Positions 6,746 through 12,502 of a DNA stretch of 12,502 nucleotides are shown here, in pieces. The position numbers and the translations under genes are program-made. The notes under the pieces were generated by a model, which saw nothing but the letters and a program-made list of their open reading frames with translations, was not told the DNA's origin and searched no databases. Origin of the DNA: an uncultured Acidobacteriota bacterium (lineage in GTDB: Bacteria; Acidobacteriota; Terriglobia; Terriglobales; Acidobacteriaceae). The DNA lies in the NCBI GenBank assembly GCA_903832475.1, contig CAILBQ010000205.1, positions 1 through 12,502 of the forward strand. Reading direction: 5' to 3'. Position 1 is the stretch's first letter. Every line of letters starts with the position of its first letter.

Positions 6746-7885
6746 ATGAAGCAGGCAAAGAAGATCAGCATTCGAGACCTGGCGTTGGTGGTTGGCTTGA
6801 GCACAGTGACAGTGCTGTCCGGCTGCAAGGGATTCTTCAAGGCGGTGACGACGACGCCCGGGGGTGGGACGTCGAGCTTTGTTTACGTGGCGAATGTGGC
6901 GAGCACGGGTTCGGGCGGCACGCTGACGGAGTATTCGCTGACCAGCGGCGTACTGGCGCAGTTGAGCGGGAGTCCGATCACGCTGCCGGCGACGCCGACC
7001 TCGCTGGTGGTGGCACCGAACAACGGATTTCTTTTTGTGGGCACGAACCTGGGGATTTTTCTCTACACCATCGGTTCTGATGGAACGCTTTCGGAAGGCA
7101 ACGACAACACGATCGTGTATCTGGGTCCGACGCAGCCGGTCAGCATGGCGATCGACTCGACCAGTTCGTGGCTGGTGATTGCCAACAAGACTTCGACAGA
7201 GCTGGACGCTCTGCCGCTGGACCCGACGACGGGGGTTCCGACGACGCCGACACCGGCTTCGATCACGCTGAGCGCGGCATCACCGGTTCAGGTGACGATG
7301 GCTCCGGCGAACAACAATGTTTTTGTGGCGCTGGGGTCGGGTGGCGTGAACGCGCTGAGCTTCACGGCCAGCAACGCCAGCAACCCGCTGGGTAAGCCGG
7401 TGGGGATCAATCTGCTGAAGGGCAGCACGGCAGCCAATGCGGTCGCGGTCGATACGACTTCCGCCTATGTTTTCATCGCCGAGAGTACTGCCGGGAGCGG
7501 GCTGAGGCTGATCTCGATTGCGAACCTGAGCAAGGATCTGGCCGATTATCCGACGGGCAATGGGCCGGTCTCGATTTTGCCGGACCTCAGCGGCAGCTAC
7601 GTGTACGTCGCTAACCAGACCGACAATACCATTTCCGGGTACAGCTTCAGTGCGGGCGCGTTGACGGCGCTTTCGGGCTCTCCGTTTGCAACGGCGAAGA
7701 CGCCGGTCCAGCTGGTGGAAGACAGCTCAAAGGCCTACGTCATGGATGCGGGGTTTGGGGCGAATCCAAACCTGTGGCTGTATTCCTTCGATTCGACGGT
7801 GCTGGGTACGCTGGATGTGGGTACCACCACGTCGACGGCGAGTACCAGCCCTTCGTATGCGATCGCAATTGCGGCAACGCACTGA
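6746..7885 (+). CDS. Beta-propeller (lactonase-like) lipoprotein
   Basis: This 379-residue protein has a lipoprotein signal ending in the lipobox LSGC, with acylated Cys27, so it should be anchored in a membrane and face the periplasm or outside. After a Thr/Gly-rich linker (34-43) it shows repeated blade-like units of the lactonase/YVTN beta-propeller kind. Examples are SSFVYVANVAS near residue 44, EYSLTSGVLAQLSGSPI near 63, and GSYVYVANQTDNTISGYSF...ALTALSGSPF in the last third. Such propellers usually bind or scaffold, and true 6-phosphogluconolactonase activity is unlikely for an exported copy. AGAGGAA at 6734-6740 supports the ATG at 6746. It stands divergent from the M28 peptidase, with 291 bases between them, and upstream of another lipoprotein. 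The specific function is unknown. Confidence 0.88.
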   Translation: MKQAKKISIRDLALVVGLSTVTVLSGCKGFFKAVTTTPGGGTSSFVYVANVASTGSGGTLTEYSLTSGVLAQLSGSPITLPATPTSLVVAPNNGFLFVGTNLGIFLYTIGSDGTLSEGNDNTIVYLGPTQPVSMAIDSTSSWLVIANKTSTELDALPLDPTTGVPTTPTPASITLSAASPVQVTMAPANNNVFVALGSGGVNALSFTASNASNPLGKPVGINLLKGSTAANAVAVDTTSAYVFIAESTAGSGLRLISIANLSKDLADYPTGNGPVSILPDLSGSYVYVANQTDNTISGYSFSAGALTALSGSPFATAKTPVQLVEDSSKAYVMDAGFGANPNLWLYSFDSTVLGTLDVGTTTSTASTSPSYAIAIAATH

Positions 7886-7924
7886 GGTTTTCACAGACTT
7901 TCGACGGCGAGTGATGGTCGGCGC

Positions 7925-7987
7925 GAGCGACGATTCGCGGGTCGGCTGTCGCAGGTTTCAGGTGGACGGATGCTTCGCGAATCGCTC
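7925..7987. repeat. Long inverted repeat upstream of the SH3 lipoprotein
   Basis: GAGCGA (7925-7930) plus TTCGCG (7934-7939) are complementary to CGCGAA (7976-7981) plus TCGCTC (7982-7987). This makes a 12-bp stem with a 3-base bulge and a 36-base loop. It sits between the two lipoprotein genes, ending 26 bases before the putative TTG start at 8014. It may serve as an end structure for the propeller gene or as a regulatory site. No T run follows. Confidence 0.4.
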
Positions 7988-8013
7988 CGGCACGGTGCTA
8001 TTCTCGAAACAGA

Positions 8014-9351
8014 TTGCGTTCCCCTGTGCACACGCTTCATTCCTTGTCTGGATCGGTCCTCGCGCCTTGTCATCGAGCCTCGCGACTTTCTGTCGTTGAG
8101 ACGGGGGGCGCGGCCTTCCTGCTCAGCTTGACGCTGTTTGTGGTGGCGGGCTGTCATCGCTTCCATACGGACCAGCACGACCATGTGTACGTGGCGGCTC
8201 GGCAGGTGTACCTGCATGACCGGGTGGCGGCGGTTTCCAACCGAGTGGCCATGGTGAGCAATGGCGACGCGCTGGAAGTGCTGGAGCGGGGCAAGCGTTT
8301 TGTCAAAGTGAAGACCCCCAAAGGCGAAGTGGGCTGGCTGGAAGATCACGCCATCATCGATGACAAGCTGTACGCCCAGTTTGAGGACCTGACCAAGAAG
8401 CATGCGGGCGATCCGGTGGTGGCGACCGGGCAGCTGCGGGACGACTTGTATCTGCATGTGCTGCCGGGGCGGGAGACGGCGCATTTTCTGCTGATTCCGG
8501 GCAACGCCAAGGTACAGCTGCTGGAGCGGGGCACGGTGGAGAAAGCCGCGGCGCCAGGGACGGTGGTGAAGCCCAAGGCGTTGAGCGGCAATGCGACGGC
8601 GGGGGGTGCGGCGTCTGCGGGCATAGGCTTAACAGGCAAGGCCACAACAGGGAAGGAGACCGCTGCTGTATCGACTGGAACGACGGTCCAGCCGGCGCCG
8701 GTGATGGAGGACTGGTGGCTGGTACGCGATGCAAAGGGCCACACGGGATGGCTGATCGCGAGCCGGGTAGACGTTGACGTGCCGGACGAAGTTGCCGCCT
8801 ATGCCGAAGGGCAGCGGATGGTGGCCGCGTATCCGATCGCCAAGGTTTTCGATCCGGGGGCCGGGCAACGCAAAGGCGACGAAAAGAAGGGTCAGAGCGC
8901 GAAAATGAATGCCGGCGTTGAGGAGACGGCGCTTCCGGCCGACAAGCAATTCACTGAGTATGTGACGGTGCTGGAGCCACCCCATGGCGGACTGCCTTTC
9001 GACTTTGACCAGGTGCGGGTCTTTACCTGGAGCCTCAATCACCATCGCTATGAAACGGCTTACCGGCTGCATGGGGTGCAGGGCTATCTGCCGGTGCGCA
9101 TCGGGAAAGAAACGGTGAATGGGCAGGTGGAGCCGACGTTTACCTTTCAGATTGCCAGTGGTCCGAATGTGACCGTCGATCCGGAAACTGGGGTGACGCG
9201 GCCGGTGAATGCGCGGACGCTGTCGTTTCGGCTTGAGGGCAATATCGTGAAGCGGACAGGCAGCGATCAGGGTCCGATTGTGCTGACGCACGAGCCGGGG
9301 ACGACCGCGGGAAAAGCCAAGGCGGCTGCGAAGGCAAAAAGGAAGCGGTAG
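8014..9351 (+). CDS. SH3-domain lipoprotein
   Basis: This protein of about 445 residues has a lipobox VAGC (Cys47 from the TTG at 8014), so it should be a periplasm-facing lipoprotein. The first bacterial SH3-like domain spans about 57-112 (YVAARQVYLHDR ... VKTPKGEVGWLEDHAI). A second begins near 126 (RDDLYLHVLPG) and resumes near 227 (DWWLVRDAKGHTGWLIASRV). Between the halves lies a low-complexity Ala/Gly/Thr/Val insert (about 162-222). The C-terminal third (about 295-425) is a separate beta-rich part (YVTVLEPPHG...DFDQVRVFTWSLNHHRYETAYRL), and the tail is Lys/Ala-rich. The start is uncertain: TTG 8014, GTG 8026 and TTG 8044 are all possible and none has a good ribosome site, while an extended -10-like TGCTATTCT lies at 7996-8004. 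A role in the cell envelope is likely; partners are unknown. Confidence 0.85.
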   Translation: MRSPVHTLHSLSGSVLAPCHRASRLSVVETGGAAFLLSLTLFVVAGCHRFHTDQHDHVYVAARQVYLHDRVAAVSNRVAMVSNGDALEVLERGKRFVKVKTPKGEVGWLEDHAIIDDKLYAQFEDLTKKHAGDPVVATGQLRDDLYLHVLPGRETAHFLLIPGNAKVQLLERGTVEKAAAPGTVVKPKALSGNATAGGAASAGIGLTGKATTGKETAAVSTGTTVQPAPVMEDWWLVRDAKGHTGWLIASRVDVDVPDEVAAYAEGQRMVAAYPIAKVFDPGAGQRKGDEKKGQSAKMNAGVEETALPADKQFTEYVTVLEPPHGGLPFDFDQVRVFTWSLNHHRYETAYRLHGVQGYLPVRIGKETVNGQVEPTFTFQIASGPNVTVDPETGVTRPVNARTLSFRLEGNIVKRTGSDQGPIVLTHEPGTTAGKAKAAAKAKRKR

Positions 9352-9362
9352 CATCCCACCCT
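9352..9362. repeat. Second copy of CATCCCACCCT at a convergent junction
   Basis: This exact 11-base match to the start of the palindromic element at 5314 lies in the 33-base gap between the converging SH3 lipoprotein and aminotransferase genes. The complementary right arm is missing here. Only a small CCTG/CAGG stem (9360-9363 with 9367-9370) can form, so it looks like a half or decayed copy. Confidence 0.4.
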
Positions 9363-9384
9363 GGCGCAGGTCCGGGTCCACAGA

Positions 9385-10578
9385 TCAGGTGCTGAGGAAG
9401 TGGGCGATGGCGGCGACGACGCGCTGCTGTTCGTCTTCGCGAATTTCCGGGAAGATGGGCAGGGCGAGGACCTCGCGAGCTGCACGCTCGGCTTCGGGGA
9501 AGGTACCCTTGGTGTAGCCCAGGAAGTCCAGCGACTTCTGGAGATGCAGGGGAACGGGGTAGTAGACTTCCGAGCCGATTTTCTGAGAGGTCAAAAACTC
9601 GCGCAGCGCGTCGCGGCGCACGGTGCGGATGACGTACTGGTGCCAGATGTGGCGGGCGCCAGGAATTTCCTTGGGAAGCACGATGCCGTGTTTTGGATAA
9701 ACGCCTGACTCGGCCAGACCGGTTTGCATGAAGAGCTGGTTGTAGCGTTCGGCAACAGCGCGGCGCTGCTGGTTTCGCCCGGTGACATAGCGCAGGTTGA
9801 TTTGGAGAACCGCGCCTTGGAAGCCGTCCATGCGGGCGTTCCAGCCGACTTCGTCATGGAGATAGCGCTGGCGCATGCCATGCTGGCGGAGCATACGGAC
9901 GCGTTCGGCCAGTTCCTGATTGTTGGTGGTGACGAGGCCAGCGTCGCCAGCGGCGCTGAGGTTTTTTGTGGGGTAGAAGCTGAAGGCGGCGATGTCGCCG
10001 AGCGAGCCGGCGGACACTCCGTCCCATTGCGCTCCCCAGGCCTGGGCGGCGTCTTCAATCAGCTTGACGTTGTATTCGCGGCCGAGGCGGGCGAAGGTGG
10101 GCCAGGCCACGCACTGGCCGTAAAGGTGGACGGGCAGCAGGGCGCGGATGGGAACAGGCTGCGGCTCTTGGAGGAGCTTTTCGACGCCGGCTGGATCAAG
10201 ATTGAAGGTGACTGGGTCAATATCGGACAGCAGCGGAGTCGCACCTGCCCGCAAAATGGAACTCGCGGAGGCGAAGAAGCTGAAAGGGGTGGTGATGACG
10301 GCACTTCCCGGACCGATTTCGACGGCGGCAAGCGCCAGCCAAAGAGCATCGGTCCCAGACGAACATCCCACGGCGTCAGCTACGCCTAATTGCTTCGCAG
10401 CCGCTTGTTCGAAGGCAGCAACGGGCTGTCCGAGGATGAATTGGTGGCGGTCGAGTACGTCGGCGAGGGCGTTCAGGATTTCGTCGCGGATCGGAGTGTA
10501 CTGGCGGGAGAGATCCAACATTGGAACTGGCGCCGCAACCGGCAGGTGGTCAGCCGGCGAGCTGTCTGAGTTGTTCAC
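9385..10578 (-). CDS. DegT/DnrJ/EryC1/StrS family PLP-dependent sugar aminotransferase
   Basis: This is a 397-residue cytoplasmic enzyme of fold-type I. The family transfers an amino group, usually from glutamate, to nucleotide-linked keto-sugars for surface glycans or natural products. The PLP-binding lysine is Lys205 in SFYPTKNLSAAGDAG. Asp176 in EDAAQAWGA contacts the pyridine ring, and GCSSGTDALWLAL (71-83) holds the phosphate. The N-terminus (MLDLSRQYTPIRDEI from residue 20) is typical, and the length is normal. The start is GTG at 10578 with no ribosome site, but TAAAAT lies 6 bases upstream, which suggests a leaderless message; the ATG for Met20 (10521) is a less likely alternative. 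No glycosyltransferase or sugar-nucleotide gene lies beside it, so the sugar cannot be named. Confidence 0.93.
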   Translation of the reverse strand: MNNSDSSPADHLPVAAPVPMLDLSRQYTPIRDEILNALADVLDRHQFILGQPVAAFEQAAAKQLGVADAVGCSSGTDALWLALAAVEIGPGSAVITTPFSFFASASSILRAGATPLLSDIDPVTFNLDPAGVEKLLQEPQPVPIRALLPVHLYGQCVAWPTFARLGREYNVKLIEDAAQAWGAQWDGVSAGSLGDIAAFSFYPTKNLSAAGDAGLVTTNNQELAERVRMLRQHGMRQRYLHDEVGWNARMDGFQGAVLQINLRYVTGRNQQRRAVAERYNQLFMQTGLAESGVYPKHGIVLPKEIPGARHIWHQYVIRTVRRDALREFLTSQKIGSEVYYPVPLHLQKSLDFLGYTKGTFPEAERAAREVLALPIFPEIREDEQQRVVAAIAHFLST

Positions 10579-10584
10579 GAGGTT

Positions 10585-10590
10585 ATTTTA
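10585..10590 (-). promoter_or_regulatory. -10 box (TAAAAT) just before the aminotransferase start
   Basis: On the minus strand TAAAAT, five of six matches to TATAAT, is followed by six bases and then the GTG start. The only -35 candidate is TTCACG with a short 15-base spacer. The spacing equals that before the M28 peptidase gene and predicts a transcript beginning at the start codon. Confidence 0.4.
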
Positions 10591-10698
10591 TCAACTTCAG
10601 GCGGCCGTGAACCTTGCGGGGCTGAGTCGCAAGTTTGGCCTATCAGCACGCAGTCGCAGGGGAAATATGACGAGGAGATCGAGACAGAAGGGGATTTT

Positions 10699-10833
10699 AT
10701 GCCGCGCACATTGTTGAATCAGCGCCCAAGCCCATATAGTGAAGTGGAAGTGCTGCGGACTTTCCCAGGGAAGGTCATTCCGGGGAGGAAACCGATTTTA
10801 CAGGTGGGACCAGTCAAAGGCAGGAAGCCATGA
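10699..10833 (+). CDS. Possible small upstream ORF (44 aa), unrecognised
   Basis: This frame has an ATG preceded by AAGGGG (about 6 bases away). It encodes a basic 44-residue peptide starting MPRTLLNQRPSPYSEVEV and ending in VKGRKP. Its stop overlaps the ATG at 10830 in an ATGA arrangement; that ATG is in frame with hfq. I do not recognise the peptide. A candidate hfq promoter lies inside it, which argues that it may be chance. It could be a leader peptide, a short gene or nothing. Confidence 0.25.
   Translation: MPRTLLNQRPSPYSEVEVLRTFPGKVIPGRKPILQVGPVKGRKP
10711..10740 (+). promoter_or_regulatory. Possible sigma-70 promoter for hfq
   Basis: TTGTTG (10711-10716) and TATAGT (10735-10740) are separated by 18 bases. 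The -10 box matches five of six consensus bases and the -35 box is moderate. Transcription would start near 10747, leaving a leader of about 210 bases before the hfq ATG. Confidence 0.3.
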
Positions 10834-10958
10834 TTCGGCCCCAGCGTTCGTCTGATTCTTTTTTGGGCGATGATTACGGTGCTGGGGGCTTTTCCGGTCG
10901 ATCCGGTTCCAGAACACACGAATATCATTCTGAAAACAAGAAAGCGGGAGATCGGCAC

Positions 10959-11291
10959 ATGGATAACAAGCCGGCACAAAACATTCAGGACACATTCCTG
11001 AACACGGTTCGGAAAGACAAAACTCCCATCACCATTTACCTGGTGAGCGGAGTGAAGCTGACCGGCAAGATTCGTTCCTTTGACAAGTATTCGGTGTTGC
11101 TGGAAAACAACAGCCAGGAACAGCTGATTTTCAAGCATGCGATTTCGACGGTTGTGAGCAATCGCAGCGTGATGCATACGCCGGAATTCCGTGCGCCGGG
11201 GCAGGCAGCAGCGCCGCTGACGCCGGCATCGGCCCCGGGGGCCGCGCCGTCGAGTGCTCCGGCAAGCGGTACCCAGGCGAGCCATTCGTAA
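10959..11291 (+). CDS. hfq: RNA chaperone Hfq
   Basis: This 110-residue Sm-like protein should form a hexameric ring that binds small RNAs and mRNAs. The Sm1 region is visible as ITIYLVSGVKLTGKIRSFDKY (24-44), and the Sm2 motif is FKHAIST (58-64), with Lys59-His60 in the uridine-binding pocket. The N-terminal NIQDTFLN (8-15) matches the proximal-face Q-D-x-F-L element. Beyond residue 74 the tail is rich in Pro, Ala and Ser, unlike the enterobacterial one. The start at 10959 is supported by GGGAG (10946-10950), 8 bases away, and by homology of the first residues. The same frame stays open to an ATG at 10830, which would add 43 residues. hflX follows, as in many bacteria, but miaA is not upstream. 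Confidence 0.95.
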   Translation: MDNKPAQNIQDTFLNTVRKDKTPITIYLVSGVKLTGKIRSFDKYSVLLENNSQEQLIFKHAISTVVSNRSVMHTPEFRAPGQAAAPLTPASAPGAAPSSAPASGTQASHS

Positions 11292-11409
11292 GAAGCGTAA
11301 ACACGATCAGGATTTCACGACGCACGGGGCGGGGCAGGGCGCAGGCTCTCCTTCGGGCTCGGGCTTTGGTGTAGCTGCGGGCCTTTCTCGCGAGGGAAAT
11401 GCGGGAAAC

Positions 11410-12502
11410 GTGACCGTGCGGGGCCACGTGGAGCGAGCAGTTCTGGTGGGAGTGGATCTTTCCACCCGCGAGATGCGGCGGCCGGGAGCGGATGGGGCTC
11501 GCGCCGCTGCGCTGAGCGCCTCTTCGCTGGATCAAGAAGAAACACCGGAATTCGAGGGTGGCAGACCACTGCTGACTGCCGGGGGCGGCTATGGGCTGTC
11601 GACGGAGTTGAGCGCGGACGCTTCGCTGGTGGAATTCCGGGAACTTGTGGAGAGCGCTGGAGCGGTGGTGGTGGCGCAGGTGCTGCAGCGACGCAGCCGC
11701 GCCGACGCCGCAACACTGATCGGTACCGGCAAGGTGGAGGAGATCACGGGTATTGCCGCGGCGAATGACGCCGACCTGGTGGTGTTTGACCACGACTTAA
11801 CGCCGACGCAATTGCGCAACCTGGAAGGGCTGCTGCCGTGCCTGGTGCTCGACCGGACACAGTTGATCCTGGACATTTTTGCGCGGCATGCGCGAACCCG
11901 GGAAGGGCAGTTGCAGGTGGAGCTGGCGCAGCTGGAATACATGCTGCCTCGGCTGACGGGGCGTGGCAAGGCGATGTCGCAACTGGGCGGCGGCATCGGC
12001 ACCCGCGGACCGGGCGAAACCAAGCTGGAGACGGACCGGCGGCGCATTCAGAAGCGGTTGGACCACTTGAAGGATGAGCTGGATTCAGTCAAGAAAGTCC
12101 GGCGTCAGCAGCGCCAGCGGCGCGAGGCTGTGCCGGTGCCGACGGTGGCTCTGGTGGGGTATACCAATGCCGGGAAAAGCACTTTGTTCAACCGCCTGAC
12201 GGGCGCGGGAGTGCTGGAATCTTCGCGGATGTTTGCCACGCTTGACCCCAAGCTAAGGGCCGTGGAGCTGCCCAGCCGAAGGCGGATCCTGCTGTCGGAT
12301 ACGGTGGGGTTTATCCGCAACCTGCCGCATACGCTGGTGACCAGCTTTCGCGCAACTTTGGAAGAGGTGGAACGGGCCGAAGTGCTGTTGCATGTGCGCG
12401 ATGCGTCTTCAAATTACGGCGAAGAGCAGAAGGTTCAGGTGGAGAAAGTCCTGGGTGAACTGGAAGTGCTGGACAAGCCGCGCATCGAGGTGCTGAACAA
12501 GA
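11410..12502 (+). CDS. hflX: Ribosome-associated GTPase HflX, 3' end outside window
   Basis: HflX is a translational GTPase-family protein that binds the 50S subunit and splits stalled ribosomes. The N-terminal HflX domain is seen as ERAVLVGVDL, then SLVEFRELVESAGA, LIGTGKVEEI, VVFDHDLTPTQLRNLE and RTQLILDIFARHARTREGQLQVELAQLEY. The glycine-rich GGGIGTRGPGETKLETDRR links to a coiled region. The G domain follows with the P-loop GYTNAGKST (near 12160), switch DTVGFIRNLP (near 12300) and the beginning of the NK specificity motif at the last bases. The frame contains no ATG. GTG at 11410 or 11416 is favoured, with GGGA at 11403-11406 well placed for 11416; GTG at 11254, overlapping hfq, is an alternative. 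A stretch of about 45 residues (LSTREMRRPG...GYGLSTELSAD) is inserted between the first strand and the rest, relative to E. coli. Confidence 0.93.
   Translation, partial: MTVRGHVERAVLVGVDLSTREMRRPGADGARAAALSASSLDQEETPEFEGGRPLLTAGGGYGLSTELSADASLVEFRELVESAGAVVVAQVLQRRSRADAATLIGTGKVEEITGIAAANDADLVVFDHDLTPTQLRNLEGLLPCLVLDRTQLILDIFARHARTREGQLQVELAQLEYMLPRLTGRGKAMSQLGGGIGTRGPGETKLETDRRRIQKRLDHLKDELDSVKKVRRQQRQRREAVPVPTVALVGYTNAGKSTLFNRLTGAGVLESSRMFATLDPKLRAVELPSRRRILLSDTVGFIRNLPHTLVTSFRATLEEVERAEVLLHVRDASSNYGEEQKVQVEKVLGELEVLDKPRIEVLNK

Larger units (their letters stand above)
10579..10958. other. Divergent intergenic region between aminotransferase and hfq
   Basis: These 380 bases hold the aminotransferase promoter on the minus strand. 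On the plus strand there is a possible sigma-70 promoter, a 44-codon open frame (10699-10833) and an in-frame upstream extension of hfq (from 10830). No miaA, tRNA or repeat is visible. The right part is the probable hfq leader. Confidence 0.6.

Noticed and set aside
10830..10958. Annotating Hfq from the upstream ATG
   Set aside because: Homology begins at the ATG at 10959, which has a better-placed ribosome site. The upstream 43 codons look unlike Hfq, so the extension is kept only as an observation.
1..12502. tRNA, rRNA, CRISPR, insertion sequence or phage content
   Set aside because: No regularly spaced direct repeats, transposase or integrase-like frames, or tRNA-like arm sequences were seen in the gaps between genes.

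Overview
The window looks like a chromosomal stretch of a GC-rich soil-type bacterium, most probably an acidobacterium (Acidobacteriota, Terriglobia). This rests on gene style: a beta-propeller lipoprotein, an SH3-domain lipoprotein, a Tat-exported protein resembling DUF3863, and hfq next to hflX. A palindromic intergenic element also looks like ones I remember from such genomes. No search could be run, so the lineage is an inference. I see no rRNA, tRNA, CRISPR array, transposase or phage gene.

Layout. (1) About 2-3687, plus strand: a tight three-gene unit. It encodes an MFS transporter of the anion:cation symporter type (its start lies before the window), an ornithine cyclodeaminase/mu-crystallin family enzyme overlapping it by 14 bases, and a Tat-exported protein resembling DUF3863. 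It reads as an uptake and catabolism cluster of unknown substrate. (2) 3964-5192, plus strand: ahpC and ahpD, a peroxide-detoxification pair of the mycobacterial type. They are separated by a strong palindromic hairpin and followed by a convincing intrinsic terminator. (3) 5423-6454, minus strand: an exported M28 zinc peptidase, convergent with ahpD and divergent from the next gene. (4) 6746-9351, plus strand: two lipoproteins, a beta-propeller protein and an SH3-domain protein. (5) 9385-10578, minus strand: a DegT/DnrJ/EryC1/StrS aminotransferase. (6) 10959 to the end, plus strand: hfq, then hflX, which runs off the window. The usual miaA neighbour is absent.

How genes work together. AhpC reduces peroxides and AhpD recycles AhpC, so region 2 is one pathway. 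The region 1 genes are probably co-transcribed and co-functional, although their substrate is not visible. Hfq (RNA chaperone) and HflX (ribosome-rescue GTPase) form a widely conserved pair. The remaining genes look like independent units.

The window is mostly ordinary. Items worth a second look are the ahpC-ahpD hairpin, a shared motif at both convergent junctions, two genes whose -10 boxes sit 6 bases before their start codons (leaderless messages), the DUF3863-type cluster, and the extended frame upstream of hfq.
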